This document shows positions 5,847 to 7,330 of a DNA stretch of 7,330 nt, piece by piece. Below the pieces are notes generated by a model. That model did no database searches. It saw only the letters and a list, made by a program, of their open reading frames with translations, and was not told the DNA's origin. The translations under genes and the position numbers were made by a program. The stretch comes from an uncultured Pyrinomonas sp. (GTDB lineage: Bacteria > Acidobacteriota > Blastocatellia > Pyrinomonadales > Pyrinomonadaceae): the NCBI GenBank assembly GCA_937135995.1, contig CAKZOF010000626.1, forward strand, positions 1 to 7,330, given 5' to 3'. The first letter of the stretch is position 1. Each line of letters starts with the position of its first letter.

Positions 5847-6208
5847 GGAGAATGCCACAGCGCAATCCTAACTTCGCCGTGCGGCGAGAGTGGGACCGGC
5901 GCGCTTGGCGTCGGTTGATGCTCTGGACCGTGGGCGGGTTGGTGTTGGTTGCCGGATTCGCCTACGCTACGGCGCAACACTTTGCGGCGTTGAGGTTGGG
6001 CTACGAAACAGAATTGCTGCGCGAGGAGCGAGCGCGATTGGCCGAAGAGCGCCGCCGCTTGCTTCTCGTTCTCGCCGAGGCCGGTTCTCCGCAGGCCATC
6101 GAGCAGGCCGCCCGTGCGCGGGGCATGGAGCCAGCGCGCGCCTCGCAGATCGACCGGGCGGCGACTGGGCCGACGCTGGTCGGCGCGGCATCGACATTCG
6201 GGCGCTGA
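5843..6208 (+). CDS. ftsL: Cell division protein FtsL-like
   Basis: This is a 121-residue bitopic membrane protein of the FtsL/DivIC type, which joins FtsB and FtsQ at the septum and helps to activate FtsW and FtsI. A basic N-terminal tail (residues 1-24, many Arg) is followed by one membrane span at ~25-44 (LMLWTVGGLVLVAGFAYATA). A charged Leu-heptad coiled coil follows at ~48-80 (EERARLAEERRRLLLVL). Next comes SPQAIEQAARARGM at 82-95, the usual FtsL ending, in which a helix is followed by a short conserved Gly-Met turn. Start choice: AAGGAG at 5829-5834 lies 8 bases before GTG 5843, whereas ATG 5852 has its purine tract almost touching it. GTG is therefore preferred. Sequence conservation in this family is low, so the call rests on topology and position between rsmH and ftsI. 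Confidence 0.85.
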   Translation: MRRMPQRNPNFAVRREWDRRAWRRLMLWTVGGLVLVAGFAYATAQHFAALRLGYETELLREERARLAEERRRLLLVLAEAGSPQAIEQAARARGMEPARASQIDRAATGPTLVGAASTFGR

Positions 6209-6213
6209 GAAAC

Positions 6214-6259
6214 GGGCTCGCCCTCAGCGTGAAGCCGACTCTCCCCAACTGGCGAGCCC
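6214..6259 (+). other. 9-bp inverted repeat in the ftsL-ftsI gap
   Basis: GGGCTCGCC (6214-6222) pairs perfectly with GGCGAGCCC (6251-6259) around a 28-base loop, starting 6 bases after the ftsL stop. A TTTT follows at 6271-6274, 11 bases after the stem, too far and too short for a standard terminator. It sits in a 114-base gap where dcw genes usually touch. It could be a partial attenuator, an mRNA-processing site or a copy of a dispersed palindromic repeat. Confidence 0.6.
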
Positions 6260-6322
6260 AATAAGGATGGTTTTGAACGGCGCTTCCTGCGCGGCGGACT
6301 TCACGCAAAAGCGGCAAGCTCT

Positions 6323-7330
6323 ATGCGCAAAGGCTCGGCACTCACATCCAGCCGCCCTGACGTCGCCCGACGGCGCACATGGCTCATCTGCGGCTTCTTT
6401 CTCTGCTGGACGTGCCTCATCGCCGGACGTTTGATCCACCTTCAAGTGGTCACGCACGAAACGTTGGCCGCGCGCGCGCGCGCCCAACAATGGGCCGAAC
6501 TGGAGGTGCCGCCGTTGCGCGGGGCCATCGTCGATCGGCAGGGGCGCGAACTTGCGCGTAGCGTCGAAGCGAACTCATTCTTCGCCGTGCCCGACGAGAT
6601 TGCTGATGCGGCAGAGGCCGCCCGGCGGCTCGCTCCTGTGATCGGCGTTGAGGCGGATGAATTGGCCGCGCGTCTTGCGCATGCGCGCGCTCAGGGGCGG
6701 CGCTTCGTTTGGTTGGCGCGCAAGCTCGACGAAGCACAGGCCGAGAAGCTGCGCGCATTGAACCTGCGTGGCGTGTACGCGCTCAAGGAACCGAAGCGTT
6801 TCTATCCCAACGCTGCGCTTGCTGCCCACGTGCTCGGTTTCGTCGGATTGGATGAACAGGGGCTGGCTGGCGTCGAGCAGTTTCACAACGCTTCGCTTGC
6901 GGGCGAGCAGGGGCGCGTGTTGGTCGCGCGCGACGCGCACCGGCGCCCGTACAGCAGTCTGGAGGAGGCCGCACGCGAAGGCGGCACAGTGGTTTTGACG
7001 CTGGACCAGACTGTGCAGCATTGGACCGAACAGGCGCTGCAAGCGGCAGTCGAGCGTAGCCAAGCGCGGGCCGGCACCGCCATCGTGCTCGGCAAAAAGG
7101 GGAGCCGTGTGTGGGTGGAGGGCGACGAGGAGGAGGCGCTTTCCTTCGTCGTCCACCGGGCCTACACCGAGACGAACCTGCGCTACAGCCAGATGGCGCC
7201 GATCACGATGTACGAGGAGAGGAACACCGGCACGAACCTGCCGGCCGAGATCAAGATCGCCGCCGTCGACGGCGTCGACGTGCTGTTCGTCGGGCCGAGT
7301 GACCTCTCGCACGCGCTCGGCCTCGAGTGC
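6323..7330 (+). CDS. ftsI: FtsI / penicillin-binding protein 3, N-terminal part; frame continues into foreign-looking sequence
   Basis: The frame is open for 336 codons to the window edge. Residues 1-256 are the N-terminal part of a class B penicillin-binding protein (septal peptidoglycan transpeptidase). They hold a basic start, one membrane anchor at ~20-42 ([18 protein letters not shown]), the hallmark [14 protein letters not shown] at 65-78, then [20 protein letters not shown] and GVEQF, and [13 protein letters not shown] leading into AGTAIVL. After residue 256 (7090) the expected D-P-x-T-G-E-hydrophobic strand is missing. The SxxK active-site motif, normally about 45-55 residues further on, is absent from the remaining 80 residues. 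The start is the first ATG in a frame open from 6233; it has no good Shine-Dalgarno. The family is secure for 6323-7090. Beyond that the coding sequence probably does not belong to this gene. Confidence 0.85.
   Translation, partial: MRKGSALTSSRPDVARRRTWLICGFFLCWTCLIAGRLIHLQVVTHETLAARARAQQWAELEVPPLRGAIVDRQGRELARSVEANSFFAVPDEIADAAEAARRLAPVIGVEADELAARLAHARAQGRRFVWLARKLDEAQAEKLRALNLRGVYALKEPKRFYPNAALAAHVLGFVGLDEQGLAGVEQFHNASLAGEQGRVLVARDAHRRPYSSLEEAAREGGTVVLTLDQTVQHWTEQALQAAVERSQARAGTAIVLGKKGSRVWVEGDEEEALSFVVHRAYTETNLRYSQMAPITMYEERNTGTNLPAEIKIAAVDGVDVLFVGPSDLSHALGLEC
7091..7252 (+). other. Unassigned coding-like segment fused in frame to ftsI
   Basis: About 54 codons follow the last PBP-like residue. 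The peptide includes [32 protein letters not shown] and LPAEI; I do not recognise the family. From about 7142 onward nearly every codon ends in G or C, more extreme than in ftsI upstream, where roughly a quarter of nearby codons end in A or T. It looks like coding sequence from a higher-GC genome, perhaps actinobacterial, joined by assembly error, though a real recombination event cannot be excluded. Confidence 0.5.
7256..7330 (+). CDS. Fragment of an HpcH/HpaI family aldolase
   Basis: The last 25 codons read [20 protein letters not shown] and continue LGLEC to the edge. The [17 protein letters not shown] motif is characteristic of HpcH/HpaI aldolases, class II metal-dependent enzymes that cleave 2-keto-4-hydroxy acids such as 4-hydroxy-2-ketoheptanedioate. 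In that family the motif is preceded by a helix ending in a form like D-E-I-A-A-V-D-G, and the metal-ligand Glu lies further upstream. Here the sequence before it (LPAEIK) only partly fits. It has no business in a division gene and is probably a displaced piece. Confidence 0.6.
   Translation, partial: MAAVDGVDVLFVGPSDLSHALGLEC

Noticed and set aside
6214..6274. Rho-independent terminator after ftsL
   Set aside because: The loop is 28 bases and the TTTT lies 11 bases beyond the stem, unlike a normal terminator.
6267..6434. Alternative ORF starting at ATG 6267 before ftsI
   Set aside because: It runs out of frame through the ftsI anchor region, has no usable ribosome spacing and no recognisable motif.
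6575..7312. 245-codon minus-strand ORF
   Set aside because: It is antisense to ftsI and crosses the compositional break; the plus strand carries recognisable PBP and aldolase motifs.

Overview
The window reads as high-GC bacterial chromosome. The mraZ-rsmH-ftsL-ftsI order is the start of the division and cell wall (dcw) cluster. The MraZ sequence, with its N-Y-Y-G segment before the second DxxGR motif, together with the moderate GC3, reminds me most of Acidobacteriota. That assignment is a recollection of family flavour, not a search result. The last ~240 bases look different: almost every codon ends in G or C, and the sequence no longer matches the gene it interrupts.

Layout. Positions 1-63 hold the tail of a plus-strand gene ending in a CxxCxxC motif. 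Positions 64-522 are a gap between convergent genes, with a weak degenerate repeat. Positions 523-2863 are a minus-strand set of three genes transcribed right to left: an exported TPM-domain membrane protein with a Gly-rich tail, a small nucleotidyltransferase, and a LemA-family lipoprotein. Positions 2864-3281 are a gap with a likely promoter and an unexplained coding-like stretch. Positions 3282-4067 are a minus-strand ZIP metal transporter. Positions 4068-4357 are a divergent control region. It holds a perfect 29-bp tandem duplication carrying TATAGT boxes towards the ZIP gene, a good sigma-70 promoter towards mraZ, and three GTGG repeats on a 10-bp period that look like the MraZ autoregulatory operator. 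Positions 4358-6208 are mraZ, rsmH and ftsL. Positions 6323 to the window edge begin as ftsI.

How it works together. MraZ probably represses its own promoter and so sets expression of the division genes behind it. RsmH methylates 16S rRNA, FtsL is a membrane scaffold of the divisome, and FtsI is the septal transpeptidase. rsmH and ftsL are linked by a 12-codon mini-ORF whose start overlaps the rsmH stop and whose stop overlaps the ftsL start. The TPM and LemA proteins are envelope proteins often found together; here a nucleotidyltransferase with an altered catalytic motif sits between them.

The main caution is the right edge. The FtsI reading frame stays open, but its protein stops resembling a penicillin-binding protein after residue ~256 and ends in a clear HpcH/HpaI-aldolase motif. 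The simplest reading is a chimeric or misassembled contig end.
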